A DNA stretch of 64,000 bases from Trematomus loennbergii. Its lineage: Eukaryota > Chordata > Actinopteri > Perciformes > Nototheniidae. The stretch covers positions 62,001-126,000 of the forward strand of contig JAAOOA010000518.1 of the NCBI GenBank assembly GCA_012861695.1, written 5' to 3'. The notes under the pieces were generated by a model, which did no database searches, was not told the DNA's origin, and saw nothing but the letters and a program-made list of their open reading frames with translations. Each line of letters starts with the position of its first letter. Positions within the stretch are counted from its first letter, which is position 1. Made by a program: the position numbers and the translations under genes. This document shows positions 47,907 to 60,378 of this stretch, piece by piece.

Positions 47907-49135
47907 CCTGTTATCCCCATTCGGGGGAAAAAGCGCAGCATCTGCAAGAAACAGCGTCTGAGGGCTTCTTAATATTTAAATGACGAAATGATGGAAACTA
48001 GCTCAAAGCTAAATCTGGCACATTTGAATGTTTTAAGTGTTCATTACTGTGCATTGTCCCTGCCAAATAAACGATTAAATAAATAAAAACCTATTAATGT
48101 GTCATACCCACTTAACGGGAAGAAACTCAGCTATCAGACAATATTAACCATTTTTAGCAAAACAAGACATAAGGGTTATAACAAAGGCTCTGAATTAGCC
48201 CTGAGCAAAAAATGCTAACACTTAGCACAGAACTCACGTTAAAATACCCTTATTACTTATCGTATCTGCACAAACAAGATATCGATTAGCAAGCTGAGAT
48301 TGCACAGATTCGTATCATTACTGACCGATCCGAACTCGCGACATGAGAAACTAACAAAGACATCACACCACGTAGCATTAGCTAGCCAACACAGCAATAT
48401 GTCTTACCTTTGTTGTTTTCCGATCAAAAGTTGTCTTCAATGGCATTAAAACGATAAAAACGCTGCTGAAGGTTAATCCATAGGTTAATCCAATGTGTCT
48501 GTGTCACTTTGAAATGATTTCTGATAATCCATCACCAATAAAACTAGTTTTCAGATTTCAGAGCATAAGGTTTCGCTTTGGGCAAACTGCGTGCGCATTG
48601 CCTCCAATGGTAACGTGTGTATGTGGAAATTCCACTTTGGTTCTATTGGCTCTAACGGTTCAAAAGAGATGTCAATCATCAAAATCGACCAATGGGTTCC
48701 AGAGAAACGGCAAATACTCCCATTTCCACCCAAATGACCCCAGAGGTGGGATTTCTTTTGCTAAATCTCTCTAAAAACGTCAAATGTCGCTTGTTTTGCA
48801 TCAATCTTGATACAGGGTACTTATTATGTTGTAGTTTGGATTCCTAAAGCTTTTAGTCTACTATCCCATCATTCAAGGGTGGTTTTCACAATAAGTAATG
48901 GTTTATTTTTGGACGGACACTATAATTTACATTTTTTTTACTATGTTCAATCTGAATTTTTAAAAAAAGATCTATATTGATTCTGACTTTTCTACATCCA
49001 ACTCAAAGGTTTATCATTGCTTTGAGAAGAAAGATTATTAATTTATCCCTTTTTAGAAGTGAAGATATTGTCATTTGTTCTGGGAATGTCATTTTCGAGC
49101 CTGAGACCTGAAAAACAGGCTTGGGCCTTAACAGG
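47907..49135 (+). mobile_element. P1 element, copy 4
   Basis: TTAA at 47903-47906 and 49136-49139. The left end is shortened to cctgttatccccattcgggg. Confidence 0.75.
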
Positions 49136-49139
49136 TTAA

Positions 49140-49999
49140 AGATATCAGCTTATCTTAGGTAAAATATCAATTTGTGCCATGTTTTTAGGTATAAAATGTC
49201 ATATAATTCAGGCTATGAATGATATATGAACAAACCCTTCTGTAAAAACCTTCAGAATATTGATAGGAATATTACTGGAAGGTTTGGTGTATGTAAGTGC
49301 TACTGAAGTGGAAATTTCTCACTCAGAATATGAGAAAAAAACTCATTTTGAGAAAACGACCTTTAAAGATGGCTGTGTGGCGTTACCTAAACCCTCCTCT
49401 GGATAACAGCTTGCGCCTCGACACATCCGTGAAGGTATTTCGTGTTCGGGGTCATTTAGTTTTTTGTCTAACCTTGCTTCGTCGAAGTGAAAATTGTTGT
49501 CGCCTCTGTGAACGATTTTTTTCGCTGTTCTTTTGCCATTTTGAGATAAAAATTTCCAGCGAAAGCTAAACCAGGAAGTGTTTTAGCACACCACGTGACG
49601 CATCTGAACGAATCACGTTGCCAGAAATTGACACCAGTCAATGAGATTTCGTTTTTTGGTTTAAGACCCCTTTGTACACGATTGGTTGCTGATACAAAGG
49701 AAATGACCATATTTGGATCTGATGAGATTGTGCAGGAGAGACAGAGCTTTCCAACGATACCTCTGATTACATGGTTATGTTACGTTAGAATGCTAACTTG
49801 GTGAATTTAGGATAAATCTACAGACGCAGACTGCTGCATTTAAGTGATTCTTCAACCGTTATTTAATAACATTTGTTGAGAACAATTAGTTGAAAATGAT
49901 AGCTCAATTACTTTTGTTTTTGTTCAAGAAGGCATGTTGCAAAAGACTGTCAAAAAATGTACTTAATGAATGTCTCTCTCTGTATGTCTGTTGCTTTAG
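49140..49999 (+). other. Intron 3' part before Z4
   Basis: Homologous to 3856-4733, with a private 24-bp loss after tacatggtt near 49774. The acceptor ends at 49999. Confidence 0.65.
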
Positions 50000-51034
50000 A
50001 ACCAGAGAGGACTCAGACTTCACAGCTGTGACCTGTGTGACAAATCCTTCAAGACCTCTGGAGAATTAAAGGTTCATCAGAGAGCTCACACAGGAGAGAA
50101 ACCCCACAACTGTGACCTGTGTGGGAAAACGTTCAATACTCTATTTGAACTGAAGTCCCATTATCGTATTCACACTAGAGAGAAACCATACAGCTGTGAC
50201 CAATGTGGGAAAACCTTTGCTCAGAAAGGCAACCTTTCATCTCATCAGCGCACTCATACTGGAGAGAAACCCTACAGTTGTGAACAGTGTGGCAAAAACT
50301 TTACAGAGAGAGGTCACCTTCGAGTCCACCGTCGCATCCACACAGGAGAGAAACCATACAGCTGTGATGAGTGTGGGAAAATGTTCACTAAATCAGGTAA
50401 TCTCACAATCCATCATCGTATTCACACGGGTGAAAAACCATACTGGTGTGAAGAGTGTGGGAAAATGTTCACTTCATCATATGAACTCAAAGTCCATCAT
50501 CGTGTTCACACTGCAGAGAAACCATACTGCTGTGAACAGTGTGGGAAAACTTTTTCTTGTTCTGGTTACCTCAGAGCACACCAGCGCATCCACACTGGAG
50601 AGAAACCATACAGCTGTGAAGAGTGTGGGAACACGTACATTACGCCAGGTGATCTCAAATCCCATCATCGTGTTCACACGGGAGATAAACCATACTGGTG
50701 TGAACAGTGTGGGAAAACCTTTTCTCAAACTGGTGCACTTAAAGTCCACCAACGCATCCATACTGAAAAACCGTACAGCTGTGACCTGTGTGACAAATCC
50801 TTCAAGGCCTCTGGACAATTAACAGTTCATCGGAGAGTTCACACTGGAGAGAGACCGTACAGCTGTGACCTGTGTGACAAATCCTTCAAGACCTCTGGAG
50901 AATTAAAGGTTCATCAGAGAGTTCACACTGGAGAGAAACCTTACAGCTGTGACCTGTGTGGGAAAACGTTCACTAAATCAGGTAATCTCACAATCCATCA
51001 TCGTATTCACACGAGAGAAACCATACAGATTTGA
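50000..51034 (+). CDS. Z4: 12-finger C2H2 zinc-finger exon, intact frame
   Basis: From the acceptor the frame runs 344 codons to TGA at 51032-51034. After N-Q-R-G-L-R-L-H-S come twelve C-x2-C-x12-H-x3-H fingers with H-T-G-E-K-P type linkers; the linker after finger 9 is one residue short (H-T-E-K-P). Residues before the helix leucine vary (S-G-E, F-E, K-G-N, R-G-H, S-G-N, S-Y-E, S-G-Y, P-G-D, T-G-A, S-G-Q), so the fingers should contact different bases. Such proteins bind DNA in the nucleus, and in fish and mammals clustered ZNFs often silence transposons; that role is inference here. The stop lies in the linker after finger 12 (H-T-R-E-T-I-Q-I), caused by a 2-bp loss also present in Z3 and Z2, so it may be the normal end. 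With the exon at 46993 the protein is 355 residues and has no KRAB, SCAN or BTB domain. Confidence 0.88.
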   Translation, partial: NQRGLRLHSCDLCDKSFKTSGELKVHQRAHTGEKPHNCDLCGKTFNTLFELKSHYRIHTREKPYSCDQCGKTFAQKGNLSSHQRTHTGEKPYSCEQCGKNFTERGHLRVHRRIHTGEKPYSCDECGKMFTKSGNLTIHHRIHTGEKPYWCEECGKMFTSSYELKVHHRVHTAEKPYCCEQCGKTFSCSGYLRAHQRIHTGEKPYSCEECGNTYITPGDLKSHHRVHTGDKPYWCEQCGKTFSQTGALKVHQRIHTEKPYSCDLCDKSFKASGQLTVHRRVHTGERPYSCDLCDKSFKTSGELKVHQRVHTGEKPYSCDLCGKTFTKSGNLTIHHRIHTRETIQI

Positions 51035-51318
51035 ACAATGTGGAAAAACTTGCAATACATCAGGTCAACTCACAAGCTGTGACGAGTGGGAAAATGTTTT
51101 CTTGTCGTGACCTTAAAATCCACCAGTGCATCCACACTGGAGAGAAACCGTACACCTGTGACCAGTGTGACAAGTCATTTACTCAATCAAGTAATCTTAA
51201 GAGGCATCATCGTATTCACACTGGAGCGAAACGATACAGCTGTGAACAATGTGGGAAACCTTTTACTCAGATCAGTACCCTTAGATCCCACCAGCGCACT
51301 CACTCTGCCTCCATCTGA
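51035..51318 (+). pseudogene. Out-of-frame terminal fingers downstream of Z4
   Basis: After the stop a degenerate finger ([13 protein letters not shown]), then [16 protein letters not shown] and two clean fingers ([10 protein letters not shown] and [10 protein letters not shown]) run to S-A-S-I and TGA at 51316-51318, in another frame. The Q-S-S-N-L-K-R finger is absent from Z2, Z3 and Z1b; Z1 has a damaged counterpart. This is probably now 3'UTR. Confidence 0.75.
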
Positions 51319-51724
51319 TCCTTTTCTGAGTCAAGCTAGCATTCCCCCTGTTTTCTCCAAATGTAAGTGACTTTACGTTCTAATAAACATGTTATTTTAT
51401 GGACTACATTCAGACCACCCCAAATCCTGCCCTCCTCACACACTTAGCTATAGATGTGAATGCTCTGGTTAAAAATGTTCTTTTGATTTAGATAAATCAG
51501 CCTTTTCACATGTTTCTGTCTGTAACGTTGTGACGGCTGCACATTGATTTAAGGTTTTTCTTCTAAACTGTAGTGGCAGGAGAAAAGGATTAAGGCATGT
51601 TGTTTATCATGAAATGAACTATGATACATGTACTGTATATTATCCTCGCAACTGCATTAGTTAATGTCCACTTTTATGTACAGTTTGAGGGTGTGGGTCA
51701 TTAAGCCTCATCTGCATATTCACC
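51319..51724 (+). other. 3'UTR and flank of Z4
   Basis: AATAAA in ttctaataaacatg near 51383. The second signal of the other copies is lost here (ggttaaaaatg). Confidence 0.6.
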
Positions 51725-51982
51725 TGTCGCGGCACGCCCAGAGGCTTTTTAGTGGGCGCGTCACCGGGAGGCCAGGGGTTGGTTCTCACGGGAGGAGGAA
51801 GTGTGGTGTGTGGCGAAAGCGGGTATTCAGCGGGATATTTAAGTTTCCTCAGCATGTATATGTTAAAATGCAACGGGGATTTAACTGAAAAATAACTGAA
51901 TGTGGATATTGCATCGACCGACCTGGAAGCACGTTTCCGTGGAGAGGACGCGCACAGATAAAGAGATTCTCTCCAATACAGG
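51725..51982 (+). promoter_or_regulatory. CpG-rich block with candidate 5' exon, copy 4
   Basis: One CpG is lost (gcggcacgcccag) compared with the other copies; TATA-like gatatttaag near 51834; donor acagg|gtgaga with the GT at 51983. Confidence 0.35.
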
Positions 51983-52556
51983 GTGAGATCGCTCCTTTGT
52001 GCCATGCCGATCATCGTGTTTTCTTTTTTTGTGGATTATAGCCTAAATAGGCCTACAAACTTTTCAGTTTTTTGCTGCTGAAGTGCGCAGGAGCAAAATG
52101 ATCAAAACACTAAGACACGTTAGGTATGAGAAGTGATAAAGTACATTTGTAACGTTCTTGTTTCTTTTTAACAAACATTGTTCTAGTGAAACTCTGATAT
52201 AATATTATTTTATGTTCATTATTTGACTTCATTGTGACGGCCGTTAGTTTTCTGTGTTCTCAGTAAATGTGATTCTTGCTGCTGTAATAATCTGAGCTGT
52301 GAACTTAAAACTTGTTTTCTATTTTCTCACTAAAGTTGTCGATACAAAGAGACTCTTTGACTCATCATTAGAAACTGTTTAATGTTTTATAATGACTTAC
52401 AATCACTGCATTAGGTTTTAATTAATGGTCTTTATTTGAACTGCAGCTATATTGAAAAGGAATAATTTGTTTGTTTAGTAAATTAGTATTTTCTTCCCAG
52501 AATTCATCATTTATTTTTTGCAAAGTGATTTTTGTTCCTCTCTTAAATAAAAATGT
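51983..52556. other. AT-rich spacer before P2 copy 4
   Basis: Homologous to 8814-9384. Nothing further is recognised. Confidence 0.45.
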
Positions 52557-52560
52557 TTAA

Positions 52561-53607
52561 CCTGTTACGCACCATCCCCCCGGTACCGGGCGGATAAACG
52601 CGTCATTTGCAGGAAACAACGTCTAAGGAATCTTAATATTGAATAAAACTATGAATGTGTTATATCCATGTAACGGGAAGAAACTCAGCTAACTGATCTT
52701 TTTTATTTATTTTTTCAAAAAAAAAACACAATGCTAGCACTCAGCCTCTGAATTAGCCACGGGCGAAAACATGGAACGTAATGCGGTACTTAAACTCACT
52801 CAGAACTCCCTTATTACTTATCCAAGATGCACAACCAACCACTCTTTTTTGGTGTCCTGGAAACACTGAATCTAACCGTGCCCTCCTCAACACTCAGTGA
52901 TCAACATTCGCGACGCTATAAGCAGAAAGCATACATCAGAACATGTGGAGCTAAGTAGCTAAAAACGTAAACATGGCTTACCTTGGTCAAAAGTGGTCTT
53001 CAATGGCATTAAAACGATAAAAAAACGATGCTGCAGTTAATCCATAGGTTCATCCTATGTGTCTGTGCCTTCTTTGAAATTATTTCTGATAATCCATAAG
53101 CAATAAAACGGCTTTATAATTTCCAAACTCCAGAAGGACAAAATCTGCTAAACTAGTTTCATTTCTAGACGCGTAGCCCCCACTTTTTCTCTTGACAACG
53201 TGTGTGTGCCTCCCCCTTTCTATTGGCTCTAACGGTCACAAGGGTGTGTCAACCAACCAAATCGACCAAGGGGGGCCAGAGATATGGAGAAAAAAAAACA
53301 TTTTCACCCAAATCACCTCAGAGGTGGGGTGGTTTTGGCTAAACCTCTCTAAAAAGGTCAAATGTCACTTGTTTTGCATCAATCTTGATACAGGGTACTA
53401 ATTATATGTTGTACTTTGGATTCCTAAAGCTTTTAGTATACTAACCCATCATCCAAGGGTAGTTTTCACTATCTGTAAAAAATTATTTTTGGACGGACAC
53501 TAATTTACAGTTTTTTACTATGTAAAATCTGAATTTTCTTTAAAATAAAAAACATTTATATTGATTCTGACACTTCTACATCCAACTAACAGGTTTATCA
53601 TTACTTT
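52561..53607 (+). mobile_element. P2 element, copy 4, 3'-truncated
   Basis: TTAA at 52557-52560 and an intact left end. The element breaks off at tttatcattactttcc near 53607, where the sequence jumps to ccagtttttatttccccc. A deletion of roughly 270 bp has removed its right end and the adjoining flank, with a short run of T and C at the junction. Confidence 0.78.
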
Positions 53608-53943
53608 CCAGTTTTTATTTCCCCCATGTGTTGCTGTAGTTTCACCACTTGATGGCACTGTCTGTTTTTCCCCTGGATTTCAATGAAGTTTATTGAAAAA
53701 CAACATAGTGGCCAACTGCGGTCCTACAACTTCCGTGTCAGTCCGTGACGTTACGGAGTCCAAAAAGAAACGCCTTGGGGAAAGAAACGTCTTTAAATCA
53801 GCAGATACTTTAAAAAAAATTATATAAACTACCCAGTATGAAACTCTTTTATAGCCTTTATTTTAGTTTTTAAAAAGTTATAAAATGCTCTGAACCTGTT
53901 TCTCAGGTCTCAGGCTCGAAATTGACATTCCCAGAACAAATGA
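53608..53943. other. Flank after truncated P2, with inverted element end
   Basis: caatgaagtttattg replaces the caataaagtttattg of the other copies, losing the AATAAA. The inverted P1/P2 end lies at 53895-53943. Confidence 0.5.
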
Positions 53944-53991
53944 CGTGTGTGTGTGTGTGTGGTGTTGTGTGTGTGTGTGTGTGTGTGTTGT

Positions 53992-54054
<63 letters not shown>

Positions 54055-54059
54055 TTGGT

Positions 54060-54110
<51 letters not shown>
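53944..54110. repeat. (GT)n microsatellite, unit 4
   Basis: About 167 bp with several GGTGTT-type interruptions: the longest and most interrupted of the four tracts. Confidence 0.98.
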
Positions 54111-54113
<3 letters not shown>

Positions 54114-54670
54114 GAGACACTGTGATGGATCGTTGGAGCTATGTGCAGCTCAAGGCATATATGCTCGAACGGGAGCTGCCTGGACGCTGCAATCATGTTG
54201 CGCGCACTATCCGTGCTGAGTGTGCTGACTTTTCATACAATGTCCCACTATCTGGCTACCTGCATAAAGTCAAGTGCTCGGCGCAGTTGTCGGCGAAATG
54301 TCGCTCCTCTGTTTTAATTGAAACACCTCCTTATATCTGTTAGCGTAACTAGCTAGCACCAGATGCTAACAACAACAAGAACATGTAAGGTGTGCCTCGC
54401 TCGCGCCACACATACACACACCCTCCCGGTCCTCCCGATGGCCAGTCCGGGCCTGCCAGTGAGCGTGGAAGTGTGGTCTGCCACAAGCGGGCGGCAGGGA
54501 GCGGGGCTGTCAGCATCAGCTTGGAGATGGTATTTTAAACTTGATGCGCTCTGAAACTACGGGGCGGCCGAGGACGAAAAATACACATGCGTTAATCGCG
54601 TTAAAATAATTAGTAGCGTTAAAAAAAATTGCGTTAACGCGTTATTAACGCGTTAACTTGACAGCCCTAG
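54111..54670. mobile_element. hAT-Ac-like relic, unit 4
   Basis: It ends with the fullest terminus (ttgcgttaacgcgttattaa then cgcgttaacttgacagccctag). It contains the segment missing in unit 1. Confidence 0.57.
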
Positions 54671-57066
54671 CTTAGACACATGCATCCAATCGGCTCTATA
54701 CGCAGACGATGGGGCTATTTGGATGAGGGGAAGAAATGCCCCATACGTAAGGGAGAATATAGGTAGAGCGACTAAAAAAGCGTAGAGGTGGTCATATAAC
54801 TGGGGATTCAAAATGTCAGAAAGGTAGCAAGTCACGCTACATGGTATTTACAAACAAACGCAAGATTGATGGCCAACAGCTAACACTATATGATCGTCCA
54901 ATGACAAAGGTGAATGAGTTCAAATACCTAGGACTGTGGTTTGAGGACAGAGGGTGTCGTTTTTTCTCATACTGATATTCTGAACAAACTGTGCTGTTGT
55001 ATTTGCTGTAAAGTGTCTTTACTGTAGGGTATTTTATTATATGTACAGCACTTTGGCTCGACCAAAAATCGTTTAAAAATGTGCTATATAAATAAAACTT
55101 GATTTGATTTGATTTGATAGCAAATATAAATGGAAAATGCATATTAATCAAGTGGAAACAAAATGCAAAAAACTATTACATTTATTGCGAGGTGTAGCTG
55201 GATGCAACTGGGGCGCAGGCAAACAAGCATTAATAGACATTTACAGATCAATTATGAGGTCCACAATAGATTATGGTTGTATAGTGTATGGAGCAGCAGC
55301 AAAAACATCGCTTTTAGGTTAGGGTTAGGGGTTATGTAGCGGCTGTGTATTGGAGCGATAAAGTCATCCCCTATCAATGCAGTGCTGATAGAAGCAGGAG
55401 AGACACCTCTGGAGATCAGAAGAGAGAAACTTGCTCTGTCATACTGGGTCAGGCTACAAGGAAGTGGAGAAGAAAATATTACAAACAGAATATTACAGGA
55501 TTGCTGGGAATATACAAAGTTCCAGGGGCGTGGGTTTGGCTGGACGAGTAAGGAGAGAACGAGGGCATATGGAGTGGAGAATATCACGTTTGCCAAAGCA
55601 ACCCCATTTAGCCGTGTTCCTCCATGGCTTTTCCCAGAAGCTAAAATAATATGAGTATTGTAGAAAGGAAAAAAGAGTGGCAAATAAATGAAGTGGGAAT
55701 TAAAACAAGTATGTATCTGAACGAAAAGTACTACAATTACCTACAAATGTACACAGAGGGTTCTAAGAACAAGGAAGAGTGTGTTGGAGTTGTTATACAT
55801 CCCAGGCTTTAAAATATCGATTTCAAAAAGAGCGTCAGATCAACTATCAGTGTACACAGCAGAAATGCTGGCAGTAATAATAGGATTACAGTGGGTTGAA
55901 GAGGTCAGACCAGATAGGGTGGTGATATGCACAGATTCATTGTCCATATTCAAAAGCATACAGTCAACAACAACTGCCAGAGAAGACATTCTCATAGACC
56001 TGAACCACAGCCTGTTAAGACTGCACAGAGGCGGCATATATCTGCAGTTCTGCTGGGTGCCTGCTCATGAGGGGGTGAAAGGGAACGAGTATGCTGATGA
56101 GGGGGTGAAAGGGAACGAGTGTGCTCATGAGGGGGTGAAAGGGAACGAGTGTGCTGATGAGGGGGTGAAAGGGAACGAGTGTGCTCATGAGGGGGTGAAA
56201 GGGAACGAGTGTGCTCATGAGGGGGTGAAAGGGAACGAGTGTGCTCATGAGGGGGTGAAAGGGAACGAGTGTGCTCATGAGGGGGTGAAAGGAACGAGTG
56301 TGCTCATGAGGGGGTGAAAGGGAACGAGTGTGCTCATGAGGGGTGAAAGGGAACGAGTGTGCTCATGAGGGGGTGAAAGGGAACGAGTGTGCTGATAAAT
56401 GAGCAAAAAGTGCACTACAAAAGGAAATCACATTACCAGTTCAACTTGGAGAAGGAGAAGGAAAAGCAGTGATTAAGAAGAAAGGGATGGAGATCTGGCA
56501 GAAAAGGTGGGAGAAAGACCAGAAAGGCAAAGAGTATCACAAAGTTCAAAAGACAATCACAATTAATATTTATAAAGAAACAGAAGGGAGGAAATCATGA
56601 TAGCTAGACTCAGACTAAATCACACAGCATTGAATGGTACGCTGTATGTCATGGGGAAAAGTGACAGAGATAAGTGTGGGAGCTGTGGAGTAAAAGAAGA
56701 TGTAGAACATATCTTGTTACATTGTGACATCTTTAAAGCTGAAAGAGAAAAGCTAAAGGCTGACGTTTTCGAGGCGGAGAGGGAGTGGAGTGGTTGGTGT
56801 TTTGGGAACAAAAGGAGAGGGAGTGAGAGCTACCAGAAAGGCACTGTTTGCCTTCTTGAGTGAAATTGGGGTTGGGAAAATAATTTGACAATGGGTCAGG
56901 AAAGATCATAGATTTTTATTTTTGTTTTATTTGTTTCATGTTTTTTGTTGATTTATTTATATTTTTGATTAGATCATAGGTTGAGAGATGGAATGATTAT
57001 GATGATTCATACTCTTGTACAGTAGGTGGCGGTATGCACCTTTTAAAATCAAGAGAAGAAGAAGAC
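54671..57066 (+). pseudogene. I-clade LINE remnant I4
   Basis: YADD box at 54699-54710; L2 tail at 54959-55118; no hAT-like insert, so the thumb region runs to I-V-Y-G-A-A-A-K-T-S-L as in I1. Linker and RNase H segments lie at 55382-56100 with a frame change near 55648, where a base pair of gatatg is lost, and another at 55797. The 30-bp expansion is at 56069-56396. The CCHC segment (C-G-S-C-G-V-K..H-I-L-L-H-C) with a longer charged tail is open at 56597-56863. It shares the tail (agctgaaagagaaa...gccttcttgagtg) and the shortened 3' hairpin with I1. Confidence 0.85.
56069..56396 (+). repeat. 30-bp RNase H minisatellite, 11 copies
   Basis: Eleven copies with two single-base losses (gtgaaaggaacg near 56291 and atgaggggtg near 56338), giving 328 bp. 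The first unit has gagtat in place of gagtgt. Confidence 0.96.
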
Positions 57067-57067
57067 T

Positions 57068-57412
57068 GAATGAGAGCGGGAGATGGGAGGCGGGGCTTAT
57101 GGGAACACTCTACTGCGCATGCTCTGTGGGCCCACATCCCGGTACTTCTGCTCTCGACCATGCTCTCAGGCAGGATCCAGTTCTTGTAAAGCTTCCATCA
57201 GTCGGAGTCTCTATCAGCTCTCATTCATATTAATCTGTGATATATTAGAATATAACCCGTTCCTCTCAGGAGAAGAAGAGACGAGAGGAGCTTTAGAACA
57301 ATTCCACCTCTTCATCCGGGTCCTTATCTGTGCTAGCTGCTTCATGCTAGGTGGCTAATGCTAGTCGGTGAACATCAACAAACTGAAGAACAAAGAGGAG
57401 CAGGAACACCGG
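57068..57412 (+). promoter_or_regulatory. GC-box/NRF1-like promoter and candidate 5' exon, copy 4
   Basis: GC box at 57085-57096, NRF1-like ctgcgcatgctc near 57112-57123, donor gaacaccgg|gtaata with the GT at 57413. Confidence 0.45.
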
Positions 57413-57564
57413 GTAATACTGTGTACTTTTACTATAATACTGTGTACTTTTACTATAGCACTGAGTTGTTTTACTACTGATAACACTGAGTACTTTAAAA
57501 CTGATAATACTTGGTACTTTTTTAATTTGGAGCTGTTAATCGATCATTCCTCACAGCAGGCTAA

Positions 57565-58125
57565 CCAAGATGGCAGCGCAGACAGCAGCAGCTAGCTCTC
57601 CCGAGTCTTCAGTGTTTTTAACGTGTGTTCGTCTAGTTCACTTCTAACATCCCGAACCGATAGTACCGTCAGGAGTATACAGTACAGTCGTGAGTTCTTG
57701 CTGGACAAGGAAATAACAACAAAACAAACAATAGACGCCACGCTGGCAGAGGTACTCAGCGGTTTTGGAATACGTTCAACCTCGTGCTGAATAGCCCGCT
57801 ATTCCGAGCATCATGGCTAATGTTCGCTCACTGGACAATAACATGGACATCATAAGACTACTCCGGTCGACCCAGAGTGGGATGAGAGAGGGCTGTGTGT
57901 ACGTTTTGACGGAATCATGGCTAAATGACAACATCCCAGACTCTGCCATTCAGCTCGACCGGCTAACATGCTACCGCTCAGACAGAGCTACGGTTAGCGG
58001 GGGGGAGAGCCGCGGTGTGATTGTTTACATCAGTGATGCTTGGTGTAGGGACGCTGTGGTTTTCTACAAACACTGTTCGCCGCTGGCGGAGTTTATGTTC
58101 GTGAAGTGCAGGCCTTTCCATCTTA
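57565..58125 (+). mobile_element. L2-type LINE endonuclease fragment, copy 4 (best preserved)
   Basis: A frame at 57813-58139 reads M-A-N-V-R-S-L-D-N-N-M-D, V-L-T-E-S-W-L-N-D-N-I-P-D-S-A, C-Y-R-S-D-R-A, R-G-V-I-V-Y-I-S-D-A-W-C and F-V-K-C-R-P-F-H-L: the N-terminal endonuclease of a fish L2-like LINE. It stops where the short-exon segment begins. Confidence 0.82.
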
Positions 58126-58267
58126 CCCTAACCTGCTAGCAGGATGGAGTTAATTTCTTCCCACCTCTGCTGTTAAGCTACTTCTTAGCTGTATATTGGT
58201 TTTGTGTTGACTGTAGTGTTAATACTTATTTCAGAGACCCAGCAGGAGAAGGAGCACTGAGAGCAGC

Positions 58268-58299
58268 ATGGAGGAGAACAAAGAGACCCCAGAACTCAG
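58268..58299 (+). pseudogene. Short ZNF 5' exon with a one-base loss
   Basis: This copy has gagaccccagaac instead of gagacccccagaac, so the exon is 32 rather than 33 bases. Splicing to a phase-0 exon would shift the frame. The donor also changed to CAG|GTCGGT. The lost base is in a C run, so an error is possible. Confidence 0.7.
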
Positions 58300-58455
58300 G
58301 TCGGTGTTCACTTCGTCACAATATATTCCTAACACTGCTATCCCTTACACTGGGGACATTTGTGTTATTTAAGGACTTTAAACCTGTACTTTTGTTTAAG
58401 GATAAACAACCTTGAACATTGTGGGTTTTATTTTACAGACTCTTATATTTAGATA

Positions 58456-59562
58456 TGGGTTCAGGTGTATATCCGTATGTAGTGTCTCTACTTTAAAAAG
58501 TCCTCTCCTGCAGATGTTCAGGTGTATATCAGTATGTAGTATCTCTACTTTAAAGAGTCCTCTCCTGCAGATGTTCAGGTGTATATCAGTATGTAGTATC
58601 TCTACTTTAAAGAGTCCTCTCCTGCTGATGTTCAGGTGTATATCAGTATGTAGTGTCTCTACTTTAAAGAGTCCTCTCCTGCTGATGTTCAGGTGTATCA
58701 CTAGTGTCTCTACTTTAAAGAGTCCTCTCCTGCTGATGTTCAGGTGTATCACTAGTGTCTCTACTTTAAAGAGTCCTCTCCTGCTGATGTTCAGGTGTAT
58801 ATCAGTGTGTAGTGTCTCTACTTTAAAGAGTCCTCTCCTGATGATGTTCAGGTGTATTTCAGTATGTAGTGTCTCTACTTTAAAGAGTCCTCTCCTGCTG
58901 ATGTTCAGGTGTATTCAGTATGTAGTGTCTCTACTTTAAAGAGTCCTCTCCTGCTGATGTTCAGGTGTATATCAGTATGTAGTGTCTCTACTTTTAAAGA
59001 GTCCTCTCCTGCTGATGTTCAGGTGTATCACTAGTGTCTCTACTTTAAAGAGTCCTCTCCTGCTGATGTTCAGGTGTATCACTAGTGTCTCTACTTTAAA
59101 GAGTCCTCTCCTGCTGATGTTCAGGTGTATATCAGTATGTAGTGTCTCTACTTTAAAGAGTCCTCTCCTGCTGATGTTCAGGTGTATATCAGTATGTAGT
59201 GTCTCTACTTTAAAGAGTCCTCTCCTGCTGATGTTCAGGTGTATATCAGTATGTAGTGTCTCTACTTTAAAGAGTCCTCTCCTGCTGATGTTCAGGTGTA
59301 TATCAGTATGTAGTGTCTCTACTTTAAAGAGTCTTCCTGCTGATGTTCAGGTGTATCACTAGTGTCTCTACTTTAAAGAGTCTTCTCCTGCTGATGTTCA
59401 GGTGTATCACTAGTGTCTCTACTTTAAAGAGTCCTCTCCTGCTGATGTTCAGGTGTATATCAGTATGTAGTGTCTCTACTTTAAAGAGTCCTCTCCTGCT
59501 GATGTTCAGGTGTATATCAGTATGTAGTGTCTCTACTTTAAAGAGTCCTCTCCTGCTGATGC
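58456..59562. repeat. 57-bp minisatellite array M7 (about 20 monomers)
   Basis: It begins with the same variant order as M2: two ctgcagatg monomers, then gtatcactag pairs and a gatgatgttcag monomer. It is half the length of M2, so units have been lost or gained since the copies split. It ends gatgccgttttgaatcc. Confidence 0.95.
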
Positions 59563-60056
59563 CGTTTTGAATCCAAAATAGGTACTTTACGTGATTCATG
59601 TAGATCTGCAATACAAATATTTTTTTGGGGGGGGGTCTGGGACCCGGAGTAATCTGCGTCCGGGAGCTGTTATGTGCCATCATGAAGCGCATGGTGTTAT
59701 TTTTTTTTATTATAAAGAAGCGCGAGCTGTGTGCTCGAGTCTTCCTGTCTGTCGGCTGAACTCTGCTGCTCTGCGATGAGGGTCTAGCTTCAGCAGCTAC
59801 ATTACCTACGGGTGCGTTCGTTAATAGTAACTGTGCGGTCCCGAGTCACTGTGGCACAGACTGGACAGCTGTTAGAACGAGCCGTTCAGGGTTCAGTGCA
59901 GAGCTCCCTGTCGGAGCGGCAGAGTGTGATGTGAACTGAAACGTTTTTCTGTCGCAATATTATTTAAGGAATCGTTGAGCTAGCAAACTATTATACATTG
60001 TCACTATCTGCTAACGTTAGCTTTAGTTTTCTAATCGTTTTTTCATAGGCTATAAA
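59563..60056. other. Block R3, left part
   Basis: Homologous to 17582-18075 and closest to R1. No gene is seen. Confidence 0.5.
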
Positions 60057-60378
60057 CAGTGGTCGTACAAGTATAGATATTATACTTGAGTAAAAGTAGA
60101 AGTACTCAGATCTTGTACTAGAATAAAAGTAGAAGTACCAGAGTGTAGGAACAATCCTGCAATCAAAATGTTCCTCAAGTAAAAGTAGAAAAGTATTATC
60201 ATCAAAATATAGTTAAAATAGCGACAGTAAAAGTAGTCATTGTGCAGATTGGTCCATTTCAGAATAATATATGATGTGTTTTATAATGATTGATCATTCA
60301 AGTTTTATCAAAGCTGGTAAAGGTGCAGCTCGTTTGAACGACTTTGTATACTGCAGGGTTGCTTGTGAATTTACTCCA
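60057..60378. mobile_element. hAT-like repeat fragment, R3
   Basis: Homologous to 18076-18397. Confidence 0.45.
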
